Shown here: positions 16,694-25,538 of the stretch, in pieces
Position numbering within the stretch: the stretch's first letter is position 1
Layout: every line of letters begins with the position of its first letter
NCBI RefSeq assembly: GCF_019679455.1
Contig: NZ_JAIEZQ010000001.1
Location: forward strand, 930,001 to 994,000
Source: Nocardioides jiangsuensis
Lineage (GTDB): Bacteria > Actinomycetota > Actinomycetes > Propionibacteriales > Nocardioidaceae
Direction: 5' to 3'
DNA length: 64,000 bases
Notes under the pieces: generated by a model
The model's database searches: none
What the model was told of the DNA's origin: nothing
Seen by the model: only the letters and a program-made list of their open reading frames with translations
Position numbers and translations under genes: made by a program

Positions 16694-18729
16694 GCCTGGT
16701 CTCCTTCGGACGGTGCTTCCCGGGGGTGTACGACGGCCAGGACGGCCCCCGCTGCGACCTGGTCCCCGACGGACACGGGGAGGTCGGTGACCGTGCCGTC
16801 GTACGGCGCGGCCACGGTGTGCTGCATCTTCATCGCCTCGAGCACGAGCACGGGCTGGCCGGTGGCCACGGGCTGTCCCTGCTCCACGGCCACCCGGACC
16901 ACGCTGCCCGGCATCGGCGCGAGGAGCGAGCCGGTCGCGACCTGGTCCGCGGGGTCGACGAACCGGGGCAGCCGGGTGAGGGCGACGTGGCCGTGCACCG
17001 AGTCGACGTCGACGACGTCCCCGCGCACGGAGACCTCGAAGGCGGTGTCCACCCCGTCGACCTGGAGGGTCACCCGGTCCGGGGCCACCCGGACCGCCCG
17101 GACGCTGGTCGCGCCGAGGGCAGGTGCGTCCTGGTGCGCGAACCGGTAGCCGTCGCGCCCGGCGTACCACTCGACGTCGAGCACGTCGTCGTCCGCGGTC
17201 CGCGAGCCGTCCGGGTAGCCCTCGACGAGCCGTGTGACCTGGGGCTGTGACGCGACGTTGCGCCAGGCGGCGGGGACCCGCCGCTGCACCCGCCGCCCGG
17301 CGGCGTGCCGCTCGGCCAGTGCCAGCGCGGCCGCGTGGGCGCTCACCTCGGCCGGGTCGACCGCGCCCCGGCCGCGGTGGGCCCCACCCCGCGCTCGCAG
17401 CTCGTGGCGCTCGAAGAAGTCCGTGCTCACGTCGCCGCTGACGACGGCGTCGTGCCTCAGGACCTCGACGAGCAGGTCGCGGTTGGTCCTCAGCCCGTGG
17501 ATGCGGGCACGGGACAGCGCGCCCGCGAGCCGGCGAAGTGCCTCCTCACGGGTCGGTGCCCAGGCGACCACCTTCGCGAGCATCGCGTCGTAGTGGGTGC
17601 CGACCTCCGAGCCGGTCTCGACGCCGGAGTCGAGCCGGAGGCCGTACGACGCCGGGTTCGCGAACCTCGCCGAGACCCCGGGGACGTCGAAGCGGGTGAG
17701 CCGGCCGCTCTGGGGCTGCCAGCCGGCGGCGGGGTCCTCCGCGTAGAGGCGCACCTCCACCGCGTGCCCCCGCGGCGCGTCGGCCGGGGCTTCCAGCGTC
17801 CGCCCCTCGGCCACGGCGACCTGCAGCGCCACGAGGTCCGTGCCCGTGACCAGCTCGGTGACCGGGTGCTCCACCTGGAGCCGGGTGTTCATCTCCAGGA
17901 ACCAGAAGCGGTCCCCGGAGAGCAGGAACTCCACCGTGCCCGCGCCGACGTAGTCGATCGCCTCGGCGGCCCTGCGCGCGGCGTCGTGCAGCGCCGCCTG
18001 CGTCTCCCGGGAGAGGCCCGGCGCCGGGGTCTCCTCCACGACCTTCTGGTGGCGACGCTGGATCGAGCAGTCGCGCTCGCCGAGCACGAGCACGTGGCCG
18101 TGGCCGTCCCCGACCACCTGCACCTCGACGTGCCGGCCGTGCTCGACGTACGGCTCGCAGAAGACCGTCGGGTCGCCGAAGGCGGAGGCGGCCTCGTGCG
18201 CGGCGAGCTCGACCTGGCTCGCGACGTCGGCTAGCGCCCGGACGACGCGCATGCCGCGGCCGCCGCCGCCGGCGGACGCCTTGACCAGCAGCGGCAGGTC
18301 GGCCTCGGTCGCCGAGGCGGGGTCGACCTCGCCCAGCACCGGGACGCCGGCCTTCTCCATCAGCTTCTTGGCCTCGACCTTGGAGCCCATCGCGTCGATC
18401 GACTCCGGCCGGGGGCCGACCCAGGTCAGCCCGGCGTCGCGCACCTGCCGGGCGAAGTCGGCGCTCTCGGAGAGGAAGCCGTAGCCGGGGTGGACCGCGT
18501 CGGCGCCGGCGTCGCGGGCCGCCCGGACCACGAGGTCGCCGCGCAGGTAGGTCTCCGCCGGGGTGTTCCCGGGCAGCCGCACCGCGACGTCGGCCTCCCG
18601 CACGAACGGCAGGTCCGCGTCGGCGTCGGAGAACACCGCGACGGTCTCGATGCCGAGCGTGCGGCAGGTCCGGAACACCCGGCGGGCGATCTCGCCGCGG
18701 TTGGCGACGAGCAGTCGTCGGATCGTCAT
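16690..18729 (-). CDS. Acyl-CoA carboxylase biotin carboxylase/biotin carrier subunit
   Basis: A 679-residue alpha subunit. The biotin carboxylase part (1-450) starts RRLLVANRGEIA, has the ATP-grasp loop KASAGGGGRGMR, ERDCSIQRRHQKVVEE and EMNTRLQVEHPVTE. The C-terminal biotin carrier domain has the biotinylated Lys in LEAMKMQH (about residue 645). It carboxylates biotin with bicarbonate and ATP. The architecture is that of methylcrotonyl-CoA or geranyl-CoA carboxylase alpha chains (LiuD/AtuF). The gene follows the carboxyltransferase gene by 8 bases, its obvious partner. Confidence 0.92.
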   Translation of the reverse strand: MTIRRLLVANRGEIARRVFRTCRTLGIETVAVFSDADADLPFVREADVAVRLPGNTPAETYLRGDLVVRAARDAGADAVHPGYGFLSESADFARQVRDAGLTWVGPRPESIDAMGSKVEAKKLMEKAGVPVLGEVDPASATEADLPLLVKASAGGGGRGMRVVRALADVASQVELAAHEAASAFGDPTVFCEPYVEHGRHVEVQVVGDGHGHVLVLGERDCSIQRRHQKVVEETPAPGLSRETQAALHDAARRAAEAIDYVGAGTVEFLLSGDRFWFLEMNTRLQVEHPVTELVTGTDLVALQVAVAEGRTLEAPADAPRGHAVEVRLYAEDPAAGWQPQSGRLTRFDVPGVSARFANPASYGLRLDSGVETGSEVGTHYDAMLAKVVAWAPTREEALRRLAGALSRARIHGLRTNRDLLVEVLRHDAVVSGDVSTDFFERHELRARGGAHRGRGAVDPAEVSAHAAALALAERHAAGRRVQRRVPAAWRNVASQPQVTRLVEGYPDGSRTADDDVLDVEWYAGRDGYRFAHQDAPALGATSVRAVRVAPDRVTLQVDGVDTAFEVSVRGDVVDVDSVHGHVALTRLPRFVDPADQVATGSLLAPMPGSVVRVAVEQGQPVATGQPVLVLEAMKMQHTVAAPYDGTVTDLPVSVGDQVAAGAVLAVVHPREAPSEGDQA

Positions 18730-18737
18730 CTCACCCC

Positions 18738-20330
18738 TCACATCCGGAAGACGCCGAAGCGGTCGGTGCCCTCGATCGGGCAGTTGTCGATCACGGACAG
18801 GGCGATGCCGAGGACGGTGCGCGTGTCGCGCGGGTCGATCACCCCGTCGTCGTACAGGCGGCCGGAGAGGAAGAACGGCAGCGACTCCGCCTCGACCTGC
18901 TCCTCGACGTACGCGCGCAGGCCCGCGTCCGCCGCCTCGTCGTACACCTCGCCCTTCGCCTCGGACGCCGCGCGGGCCACGATGGAGAGCACGCCGGCGA
19001 GCTGCTGCGGACCCATCACCGCGGACTTCGCCGACGGCCAGGTGAACAGGAACCGCGGGTCGTACGCCCGCCCACACATGCCGTAGTTCCCGGCACCGTA
19101 CGAGGCGCCCATCATGATCGAGATGTGCGGCACGGTGGAGTTGGAGACCGCGTTGATCATCATCGCGCCGTGCTTGATGATGCCGCCCTGCTCGTACTCC
19201 GCACCGACCATGTAGCCGGTGGTGTTGTGCAGGAACAGCAGGGGTACGTCGACCTGGTTGGCGAGCTGGATGAACTGCGCCGCCTTCTGCGCCTCCTCGG
19301 AGAACAGCACGCCCTGCGCGTTGGCGAGGATCCCGACCGGGTGGCCGTGCACCCTGGCCCAGCCGGTGACGAGCGACGTGCCGTAGAGCGGCTTGAACTC
19401 GTCGAAGGCGACGCGGTTGCCGGGGCCGGCCCCGTCGCAGACCCGCGCGATGACCTCGCGGGGGTCGAACGGCTCCTTGAGGTCCTCGGGGATCAGGTCG
19501 AGCAGGCCCTCGACGTCCTCGTCCGGCTCCGCGAAGTCGTCGTGGTCGGCGGGACGTGCCTTGCGCCAGTTGAGGCGGGCGACGATCCGGCGGCCGATGC
19601 GCAGCGCGTCGTGCTCGTCCTGGGCCAGGTAGTCGGCGAGGCCGGAGGTGCGCGCATGCATCTCCGCGCCGCCGAGCGACTCGTCGTCGGACTCCTCGCC
19701 GGTGGCCATCCTCACCAGCGGCGGACCGCCGAGGAAGACCTTGGCCTGCTCCTTGACCATCACCACGTAGTCGCTCATGCCGGGCACGTAGGCGCCGCCG
19801 GCCGTGGAGTTGCCGAAGACCAGCGCGACGGTGGGGGTCTTCGCGGCCGACGCCTTGGTGAGGCCGCGGAACAGCTCGCCACCGGGGATGAAGATCTCCT
19901 TCTGGCTGGGCAGGTCCGCGCCGCCCGACTCGACGAGGTTGACCGTGGGCAGCCGGTTCTCGCGCGCGATCTGCGCGGCCCGGAACAGCTTCTTCACCGT
20001 CCACGGGTTGCTCGCGCCGCCGCGGACGGTGGCGTCGTTGGCGATCACCATGCACTCGACGCCCTCGATCACGCCGATCCCGGTGACCACCGAGGCGCCC
20101 ACCGTGTACTCCGACCCCCAGCCGGCGAGCGGGCTCAGCTCGAGGAAGGCCGACCCCTCGTCGACGAGCAGCTCGATCCGCTCGCGGGGCAGCAGCTTGC
20201 CGCGGGCGTGGTGCCGGTCGACGTACTTGGGGCCGCCGCCGGCCACCGCCCTGGCGTGCTCCTCGTCGAGGGCGGCGAGCTTGTCGAGCATCGCGGCGCG
20301 GCGCGGGCTGACGTCCGGCGGGGCGGTCAC
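18738..20330 (-). CDS. Acyl-CoA carboxylase carboxyltransferase subunit
   Basis: A 530-residue beta subunit of the methylcrotonyl/geranyl-CoA carboxylase type (LiuB/AtuC). It transfers carboxyl from biotin to an enoyl-CoA. Two crotonase-like halves are visible, with NDATVRGGASNPWTVKK, ESGGADLP and the GNSTAGGAYVPGMSDY loop in the first. The second has NTTGYMVGAEYEQGGIIKHGA and MMGASYGAGNYGMCGRAY. The GTG start at 20330 overlaps the upstream dehydrogenase stop (GTGA); an in-frame extension to 20495 has no homology. The AtuA gene in the same operon leans towards an isoprenoid-type substrate; leucine catabolism is the alternative. Confidence 0.92.
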   Translation of the reverse strand: MTAPPDVSPRRAAMLDKLAALDEEHARAVAGGGPKYVDRHHARGKLLPRERIELLVDEGSAFLELSPLAGWGSEYTVGASVVTGIGVIEGVECMVIANDATVRGGASNPWTVKKLFRAAQIARENRLPTVNLVESGGADLPSQKEIFIPGGELFRGLTKASAAKTPTVALVFGNSTAGGAYVPGMSDYVVMVKEQAKVFLGGPPLVRMATGEESDDESLGGAEMHARTSGLADYLAQDEHDALRIGRRIVARLNWRKARPADHDDFAEPDEDVEGLLDLIPEDLKEPFDPREVIARVCDGAGPGNRVAFDEFKPLYGTSLVTGWARVHGHPVGILANAQGVLFSEEAQKAAQFIQLANQVDVPLLFLHNTTGYMVGAEYEQGGIIKHGAMMINAVSNSTVPHISIMMGASYGAGNYGMCGRAYDPRFLFTWPSAKSAVMGPQQLAGVLSIVARAASEAKGEVYDEAADAGLRAYVEEQVEAESLPFFLSGRLYDDGVIDPRDTRTVLGIALSVIDNCPIEGTDRFGVFRM

Positions 20331-21469
20331 GGGGTGTACCCCAGCAGCCGCGCGGTCAGGTCGTTGAGCACTTCGGTGGCTCCTCCTCCGATTCCGAGGA
20401 TCCGGGCGTCGCGGTAGTGCCGCTCCACCTCGGTCCCGTGCATGTACCCGGCGCCGCCGTGGAGCTGGACGGCCTCGTCGACCACGAAGGCGCACGCCTC
20501 CACCGCGAACGCCTTGGCCTGCAGCGCCTCCGCGACCGGGTCCTCCCCGGCGGCGTACCGGCGGGCGACCTCGCGGGTGTAGGTCCGCGCGACGTCGACC
20601 CGGCGGTGCATCTCGACGAGCTTGTGCTGCACCACCTGGCGCGAGGCCAGCGGCCGGCCGAACGTCTCCCGCCCCTTCGCGTGGTCCACGGTCAGCGCCA
20701 GGGCGCGCGCGGCGATGCCGTAGCCGTGCACCGCCAGCGCCAGCCGCTCGGCGACGAACTGCTGCGCGATCAGCGCGAACCCGCCGTCCTCGGCGCCGAC
20801 CAGGTTCGCCGCGGGCACCCGCACGTCGGTGAAGGAGAGCTCGGCGGTGTCGGAGCAGTGCCAGCCCATCTTCGCCAGGGCGCGGGTCACCTCGAAGCCC
20901 GGCGAGCCCTTCTCCAGGACGAGCAGGCTCACCCCGCCGTACCCGGGCCCGCCGGTGCGGACCGCCGTGGTCACGAAGTCGGCGCGGACGCCGGAGGTGA
21001 TGAAGGTCTTGGCGCCGTTGACGACGTAGGAGTCCCCGTCGCGCACGGCGGTGGTGCGGATGTTCGCGACGTCCGAGCCGCCCCCGGGCTCGGTGACCGC
21101 GAGCGCGCCGATCGTCTCGCCGGCCAGGGTCGGCCGCACGAACCGGTCCACCAGGTCGGGGGTGCCGGCCGCCACCATGTGCGGCAGGGCGATCCCGGAG
21201 GTGAAGAGCCCGGCCAGCAGGCCCGAGCTCGCGCCGGCCTCGGCCATCGCCTCGCTCAGCGCCAGCGAGTCGAGGAACGTGCCGCCGCTGCCGCCCTGCT
21301 CCTCCGGCACGCCGAGGCCGAGGAAGCCCTGCTCAGCCGCGGCGAGGTGCAGCGCGCGCGGGACCTCGCCCGCGTCCTCCCACCCCTGCAGGTGCGGCGC
21401 CACCTCGCGCGCCACGAACGCCCGCGCGCTCGTGCGCAGCGCCTCCTGCTCGGGGCTGAAGAAGCTCAC
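20327..21469 (-). CDS. Acyl-CoA dehydrogenase (AtuD/FadE-like)
   Basis: A 380-residue FAD enzyme with the family signatures ALAVTEPGGGSDVANI and the C-terminal QLHGGAGYMHGTEVERHYRDARI. In between lie KTFITSGVRADFV and KMGWHCSDTAELSF. It would oxidise an acyl-CoA to the enoyl-CoA that the adjacent carboxylase uses. The GTG at 21469 overlaps the AtuA stop. Position between AtuA and the carboxyltransferase matches citronellyl-CoA dehydrogenase in Pseudomonas atu clusters, but gene order alone does not prove the substrate. Confidence 0.9.
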   Translation of the reverse strand: MSFFSPEQEALRTSARAFVAREVAPHLQGWEDAGEVPRALHLAAAEQGFLGLGVPEEQGGSGGTFLDSLALSEAMAEAGASSGLLAGLFTSGIALPHMVAAGTPDLVDRFVRPTLAGETIGALAVTEPGGGSDVANIRTTAVRDGDSYVVNGAKTFITSGVRADFVTTAVRTGGPGYGGVSLLVLEKGSPGFEVTRALAKMGWHCSDTAELSFTDVRVPAANLVGAEDGGFALIAQQFVAERLALAVHGYGIAARALALTVDHAKGRETFGRPLASRQVVQHKLVEMHRRVDVARTYTREVARRYAAGEDPVAEALQAKAFAVEACAFVVDEAVQLHGGAGYMHGTEVERHYRDARILGIGGGATEVLNDLTARLLGYTP

Positions 21470-23325
21470 AGCAGGTCCCCCGTGATGCTCACGTGCCGCG
21501 ACCGGAGCCACTCGCCGAGCGCTTTGCCCTGCGGGTCGAACCGGGTGGACGCGGCGACCCCCTCGCCGAGCAGCCCGTGGACGACGACGTTGACCGCGCC
21601 CAGGTTCGGCAGCGGGTACACCTCGACGTCGAGGCCGGCCGCCTCCGGGAGCAGCTCCTTGACCCGCTCCGGGGTGACGAACTTGGTCAGCCAGGCGGTG
21701 CGCTCCTCGGCCTTCTGGCTCCGGTCGACCCACAGCCCGATGTTCGCGTCGCCGCCCTTGTCGCCGCTGCGGGCGTGGACGAACGTGCCGAGGGGGAGGC
21801 GGCGGGTGACGGTGTCCGGCGGGGCGCTCTCGGCGACCTTCGCCGCTTCCGTGGCAGCGTCGGGCGCGGCCGCTGCGGGTGCGGGCGCGGCCGCTGCGGC
21901 CGGGCTGCTCGACGGGGCCGGCCGGCCCATCCGGCCTGACCCGACCACGGTCGGGCCGGCCCCGTCGCTCCGCCCGTCCGCTGGCGGGACGGCGTCCCCG
22001 CCCCCACCACTCGTCGCCTCGTCGGGGATGTGCTCGGTGGAGCCGTCGGGGTGGACGACGGTGTGGGTGACCTCGGCGCGGGGGACGAAAGCGGGCCGGT
22101 AGACGCCGTACGGGGTGGCGGGGGCCGGCGGGGCGGTGAGGGTGAAGCCCGGGTACGACGCCAGGCCGAGCTCGACCGCGGCGGCGGTGAACGTCCGGCC
22201 GACCACGTCGGGGCTCCGGTCCGCGACCGAGCAGCGCAGCCGGCAGCTCGCGGCCTCCTCGGTCGCGGCGTCCTCGCGGTCGGTGCGGGCGAGGGTCCAG
22301 GTGACCGAGGCCGGTGGGTGCGCGGCGAGCGCGGCGTCCATCTGCATCCGGACCCAGTCGGCCTTGGCGTCGATGTCGAGCCCGACCAGGACGAACTCGA
22401 CGGTGTTGCGGAAGCCGCCGAGCTCGTTCACGCAGACCTTGAGCCGATCCGGCGGTGCCTCACCGCGGACGCCGGAGACCCGCACCCGGTCCTCTCCGTC
22501 CGGGGTGAGCTCGACGGTGTCGAGCCGGGCGGTCACGTCGGGGCCGAGGTAGGCCTGGGCCTGTACCTCGTAGACCAGCTGCGCGGTCACGGTGTCGGTG
22601 GTGACGGTCCCGCCGGTGCCGTCGTGCTTGGTGATCACGCTGCTCCCGTCGGCGGCGATCTCGGCGAGGGGGAAGCCGAGCGGCGTGGGGTCCGGGGCGA
22701 ACGCGCGGAACCCGGAGAAGTTGCCGCCGGTGGCGTGCGCCCCGCACTCGATCACGTGGCCCGCCACCATGGCACCGGCCAGCTCGTCGTACGCCGTGCG
22801 CTCCCAGCCGAAGTGCGCGGCCGCGGGCCCGACGACCACCGAGGCGTCGGTGACCCGGCCGGTGACCACGATGTCCGCCCCGGCGCGGAGGGCGGCGGCG
22901 ATGCCGAACGCGCCGAGGTAGGCGTTCGCGGTCAGCGCGCCGGTGAAGCCGAGGTCGGCCGCACGGGGCATCAGGTCGTCGCCGTGCACGTAGGCGATCC
23001 GGGGCGCGAGGCCGAGCGCGGAGGCGGTCTCGCGCAGCCGCTCGGCGAGCCCCGAGGGGTTCAGGCCGCCGGCGTTCGACACCAGCTTCACCCCTCGCTC
23101 GAGGGCGAGGCCCATGCACTCCTCGGCCTGCCGGAGGAAGGTGCGGGCGTAGCCGAGGGTGGGGTCCTTCATCCGGTCGCGGCCCAGGATCAGCATGGTG
23201 AGCTCGGCTAGGTAGTCGCCGGTGAGCACGTCGAGCTCGCCGCCCTCGAGCATCTCCCGCATCGCGGAGAGCCGGTCGCCGTAGAAGCCGCTGCAGTTGC
23301 CGACCCGCAGCACGTCGGCGCTCAC
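21466..23325 (-). CDS. AtuA-like acyclic terpene utilisation family protein (DUF1446), fused
   Basis: A 619-residue protein. The N-terminal DUF1446/AtuA domain (about 1-440) begins [20 protein letters not shown] and contains [23 protein letters not shown] and [14 protein letters not shown] low-complexity Gly/Ala/Pro/Ser linker covers about 450-505. A second domain then runs from about 510, with [20 protein letters not shown]. In other bacteria this second part is often a separate small protein. AtuA is required for growth on citronellol and geraniol in Pseudomonas, yet its reaction is unknown. The GTG 23325 overlaps the upstream stop. Confidence 0.85.
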   Translation of the reverse strand: MSADVLRVGNCSGFYGDRLSAMREMLEGGELDVLTGDYLAELTMLILGRDRMKDPTLGYARTFLRQAEECMGLALERGVKLVSNAGGLNPSGLAERLRETASALGLAPRIAYVHGDDLMPRAADLGFTGALTANAYLGAFGIAAALRAGADIVVTGRVTDASVVVGPAAAHFGWERTAYDELAGAMVAGHVIECGAHATGGNFSGFRAFAPDPTPLGFPLAEIAADGSSVITKHDGTGGTVTTDTVTAQLVYEVQAQAYLGPDVTARLDTVELTPDGEDRVRVSGVRGEAPPDRLKVCVNELGGFRNTVEFVLVGLDIDAKADWVRMQMDAALAAHPPASVTWTLARTDREDAATEEAASCRLRCSVADRSPDVVGRTFTAAAVELGLASYPGFTLTAPPAPATPYGVYRPAFVPRAEVTHTVVHPDGSTEHIPDEATSGGGGDAVPPADGRSDGAGPTVVGSGRMGRPAPSSSPAAAAAPAPAAAAPDAATEAAKVAESAPPDTVTRRLPLGTFVHARSGDKGGDANIGLWVDRSQKAEERTAWLTKFVTPERVKELLPEAAGLDVEVYPLPNLGAVNVVVHGLLGEGVAASTRFDPQGKALGEWLRSRHVSITGDLL

Positions 23326-24203
23326 GGCGTTCCCGCTCCGGGTCCGCCGACGCCCGCGCCGCCGGGAGCACGGCCCGGCTCCCGGCCGGCACCCGGCGGG
23401 CCCGCGAACGCCTGCGCGATGTCGAGCCACCGGTCCGCGTCGGGCCCGGCGGCGACCAGGTCGAGGTCGGCGCGGTTCCGGCGCTGGGTGACGAGCAGGC
23501 AGAAGTCGTACGCCGGCCCCCGGACCGTCTGCGCCGCGTCCTCCGGCCCGTAGGCCCAGGTGCCGCCGCCCGGCGCGACCAGCTCGACCCGGAACTCCCC
23601 GCCCGGCGGGGTGAGCCGGTGCACGGAGAAGGCGAAGTCGCGGGTACGCACGCCGAGGTGCGCCACGTGCCGGATCCGGTCGGTCGGCGCGGCCGGCGCC
23701 CCGAGTGCCTCGGCCACGTCGAGCCCGTGCGCCCAGGTCTCCATGAAGCGGGCGGTGGCCATCGAGGTCGCGCTCATCGGCGGCCCGAACCAGGGGACCC
23801 GCTCCCCCTCGGGCAGCGCGGCGAGCGTGGCGGCCAGCGCCGCGCGCGAGGCGCGCCAGCGCGCGAGCAGGTCGGCGGGGTCGGCCTCGGCACCGTGCGC
23901 GGCCGCCGCGTCCACGAACCCGCCGGGGTCCTCCAGCGCCCCGACGACCACCGCCTCCCAGGCCGCCTTGTCGGTGGCGGCGGTGACCGCGACCTCGTCG
24001 GTCCACGCCAGGTGGGCCACCTGGTGGGCGACGTCCCAGCCGGCGGCCGGGGTCGGGGTGCTCCAGCCGGGCGCGGCGAGGTCCGCGACGAGCGCGTCGA
24101 GCGCGTCGCCCTCCGCGGCCAGGTCCGCGAGCACCCCGGCGAGCCGGGAGTCCGGGCTCCGGGGCGTGGCCGTCGGGGCGGTCGGTCGGGCCTGGGACGT
24201 CAT
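23322..24203 (-). CDS. TIGR03084-family (DinB/MDMPI-fold) metal-binding protein
   Basis: A 293-residue protein of the four-helix DinB/mycothiol-dependent isomerase fold. The putative metal ligands are in [15 protein letters not shown] (about 60-75), with a further His in [15 protein letters not shown]. These match the TIGR03084 family of actinobacteria. Function is unknown; members are regularly encoded beside AtuA and acyl-CoA genes. The last 25 residues are Gly/Pro-rich and probably disordered. The ATG at 24203 overlaps the TetR stop (4 bases). A mycothiol-linked role would be speculation. Confidence 0.75.
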   Translation of the reverse strand: MTSQARPTAPTATPRSPDSRLAGVLADLAAEGDALDALVADLAAPGWSTPTPAAGWDVAHQVAHLAWTDEVAVTAATDKAAWEAVVVGALEDPGGFVDAAAAHGAEADPADLLARWRASRAALAATLAALPEGERVPWFGPPMSATSMATARFMETWAHGLDVAEALGAPAAPTDRIRHVAHLGVRTRDFAFSVHRLTPPGGEFRVELVAPGGGTWAYGPEDAAQTVRGPAYDFCLLVTQRRNRADLDLVAAGPDADRWLDIAQAFAGPPGAGREPGRAPGGAGVGGPGAGTP

Positions 24204-24853
24204 CGGGTGGCCTCCTGCGGCGGGGTCTGCGGGGTCAGCCGGTCGTCCAGGACGCGGGCCCACTGGTCGAGGATCCGGCCCCGGCGGGCGGCGTCGTCGC
24301 TGATCGTGTTGGCCAGTCCGAGCCCGCGGGCCAGGTCGAGGGTGGCCTGCACCAGCTCGCGGACCCCCGGCTGACCCTCGTCGGCGCCGAGCAGCTCGAC
24401 GGTGCGCCGGTGGATCTCGCGGCCGATCCGCTGCTCGAGGGGGCCGACCGCGGCGTTCAGGTTCGGGTCGGTGCGGGCCGCGACCCAGAGCTCGAGGGCA
24501 GCGGTGAACACCTGGCTGGTGAAGTGCTCGGCGAGCATCTCCAGCACCGCCCGGGTGCGGCGCGGCCCGGTCGGCAGCCGCGTGGCGGCCTCGGCGAGCT
24601 CCTGCCCGCGGACCTCGCTCAGGTGCTCGACGGCGGCGAGGACCAGCGCGTCCTTGGTCGGGAAGTGGTGCAGCTGCGCGCCGCGGGAGACGCCGGCCCG
24701 CTTCGACACCAGCGTGGTCGACGTACCGCTCCAGCCGCGCTCGACCAGCAGCTCGACGGTGGCCTCGAGCAGCCGCTGCCGCATCGCCCGGGTGCGCTCC
24801 CCCTGCGGGACCCGGACGCGCTCGTCGGCGCCGGGGGCGGGGGTGGTCGTCAC
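24200..24853 (-). CDS. TetR-family repressor of the AtuA-like operon
   Basis: A 217-residue TetR regulator. The helix-turn-helix (about 20-65) contains [42 protein letters not shown]-type features; the variable C-terminal domain would bind the ligand, probably an acyl-CoA. It is the first gene of the eight-gene operon and overlaps the next gene. The GTG 24853 lacks a ribosome site. A TTGACT -35 (24888-24883) followed 17 bp later by CACGAT puts the transcript start almost at the start codon. A palindrome covers the -35, so it is probably autoregulated. Confidence 0.85.
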   Translation of the reverse strand: MTTTPAPGADERVRVPQGERTRAMRQRLLEATVELLVERGWSGTSTTLVSKRAGVSRGAQLHHFPTKDALVLAAVEHLSEVRGQELAEAATRLPTGPRRTRAVLEMLAEHFTSQVFTAALELWVAARTDPNLNAAVGPLEQRIGREIHRRTVELLGADEGQPGVRELVQATLDLARGLGLANTISDDAARRGRILDQWARVLDDRLTPQTPPQEATR

Positions 24854-24882
24854 GTGCCCATCGTGGCCGGACACCAACAAAC

Positions 24883-24896
24883 AGTCAAGCCTGACT
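24883..24896 (-). promoter_or_regulatory. Palindromic operator over the -35 of the TetR operon
   Basis: AGTCA-AGCC-TGACT is a perfect 5-bp inverted repeat with a 4-bp centre. Read on the minus strand, its inner half forms the -35 hexamer TTGACT. Position and symmetry fit a TetR-dimer operator that blocks RNA polymerase. It is 30 bases upstream of the TetR start codon. Binding by the neighbouring TetR is inferred. Confidence 0.55.
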
Positions 24897-24971
24897 TTTT
24901 CTTGCCGTGGTACGGCGGCCGCCGCGACGTCCGTACGGCGCCCGGGCCCGCGTGCCTGGCAGGATGGGGGA

Positions 24972-25463
24972 ATGTTCCGCGAGGCCACCGAGCGCGACCT
25001 GCTGCCGCTCATGGAGCTCGAGCGGGAGGCCAACCGGTCCGCGCTCGCCCATGTCTTCCCCGCCGAGCGCTACCCGTTCCCGGCCGACGACGTGCTCGCG
25101 CGCTGGCGGCTCGTGCTCGACGAACCCTCCGCCGAGGTGCTCGTCGCCGACGATCCCGACGACGACGCGGACGGCCTGGTCGCCTACGCGGCCTACGACG
25201 ACGACACCCTGCGCCACCTCGCGGTGCGGCCCGACCACTGGGGACGCGGCCTGGCCACGGCGGCGATCGAGACCGTCCTGCACGCGATGGACCTGCGCGG
25301 GAGCACGGCCGCCTCCCTGTGGGTGCTCCAGGAGAACCACCGGGCCCGCCGGTTCTACGAGTACCTCGGCTGGCGGCCCACCGACGAGGTGCGCGAGGCG
25401 CCCTGGCCGCCGTACCCGCTGGAGATGGTCTACACCCGGCTCATCGTGCAGTCCGAGCGCTGA
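24972..25463 (+). CDS. GNAT-family N-acetyltransferase
   Basis: A 163-residue acetyltransferase. It has an N-terminal FREATERDLLPLMELEREA helix region and the acetyl-CoA loop LAVRPDHWGRGLATAAIE (R-x-x-G-x-G/A type, about 83-100). The late motif LWVLQENHRARRFYEYLGWRP is typical of GNAT enzymes. The acceptor (peptide, amine or antibiotic) cannot be told from the sequence. GGGGGA directly before ATG 24972 is the ribosome site. The gene is divergent from the TetR operon, about 120 bases away, so it could share control by the palindrome at 24883-24896. Confidence 0.88.
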   Translation: MFREATERDLLPLMELEREANRSALAHVFPAERYPFPADDVLARWRLVLDEPSAEVLVADDPDDDADGLVAYAAYDDDTLRHLAVRPDHWGRGLATAAIETVLHAMDLRGSTAASLWVLQENHRARRFYEYLGWRPTDEVREAPWPPYPLEMVYTRLIVQSER

Positions 25464-25538
25464 CCCGGACGCCCCGGCTGCGGCATCCTGGAAGACCCGG
25501 CCGGTCCGTGGCCGGGGCGCCGGACTGCGGAGGTGCGC

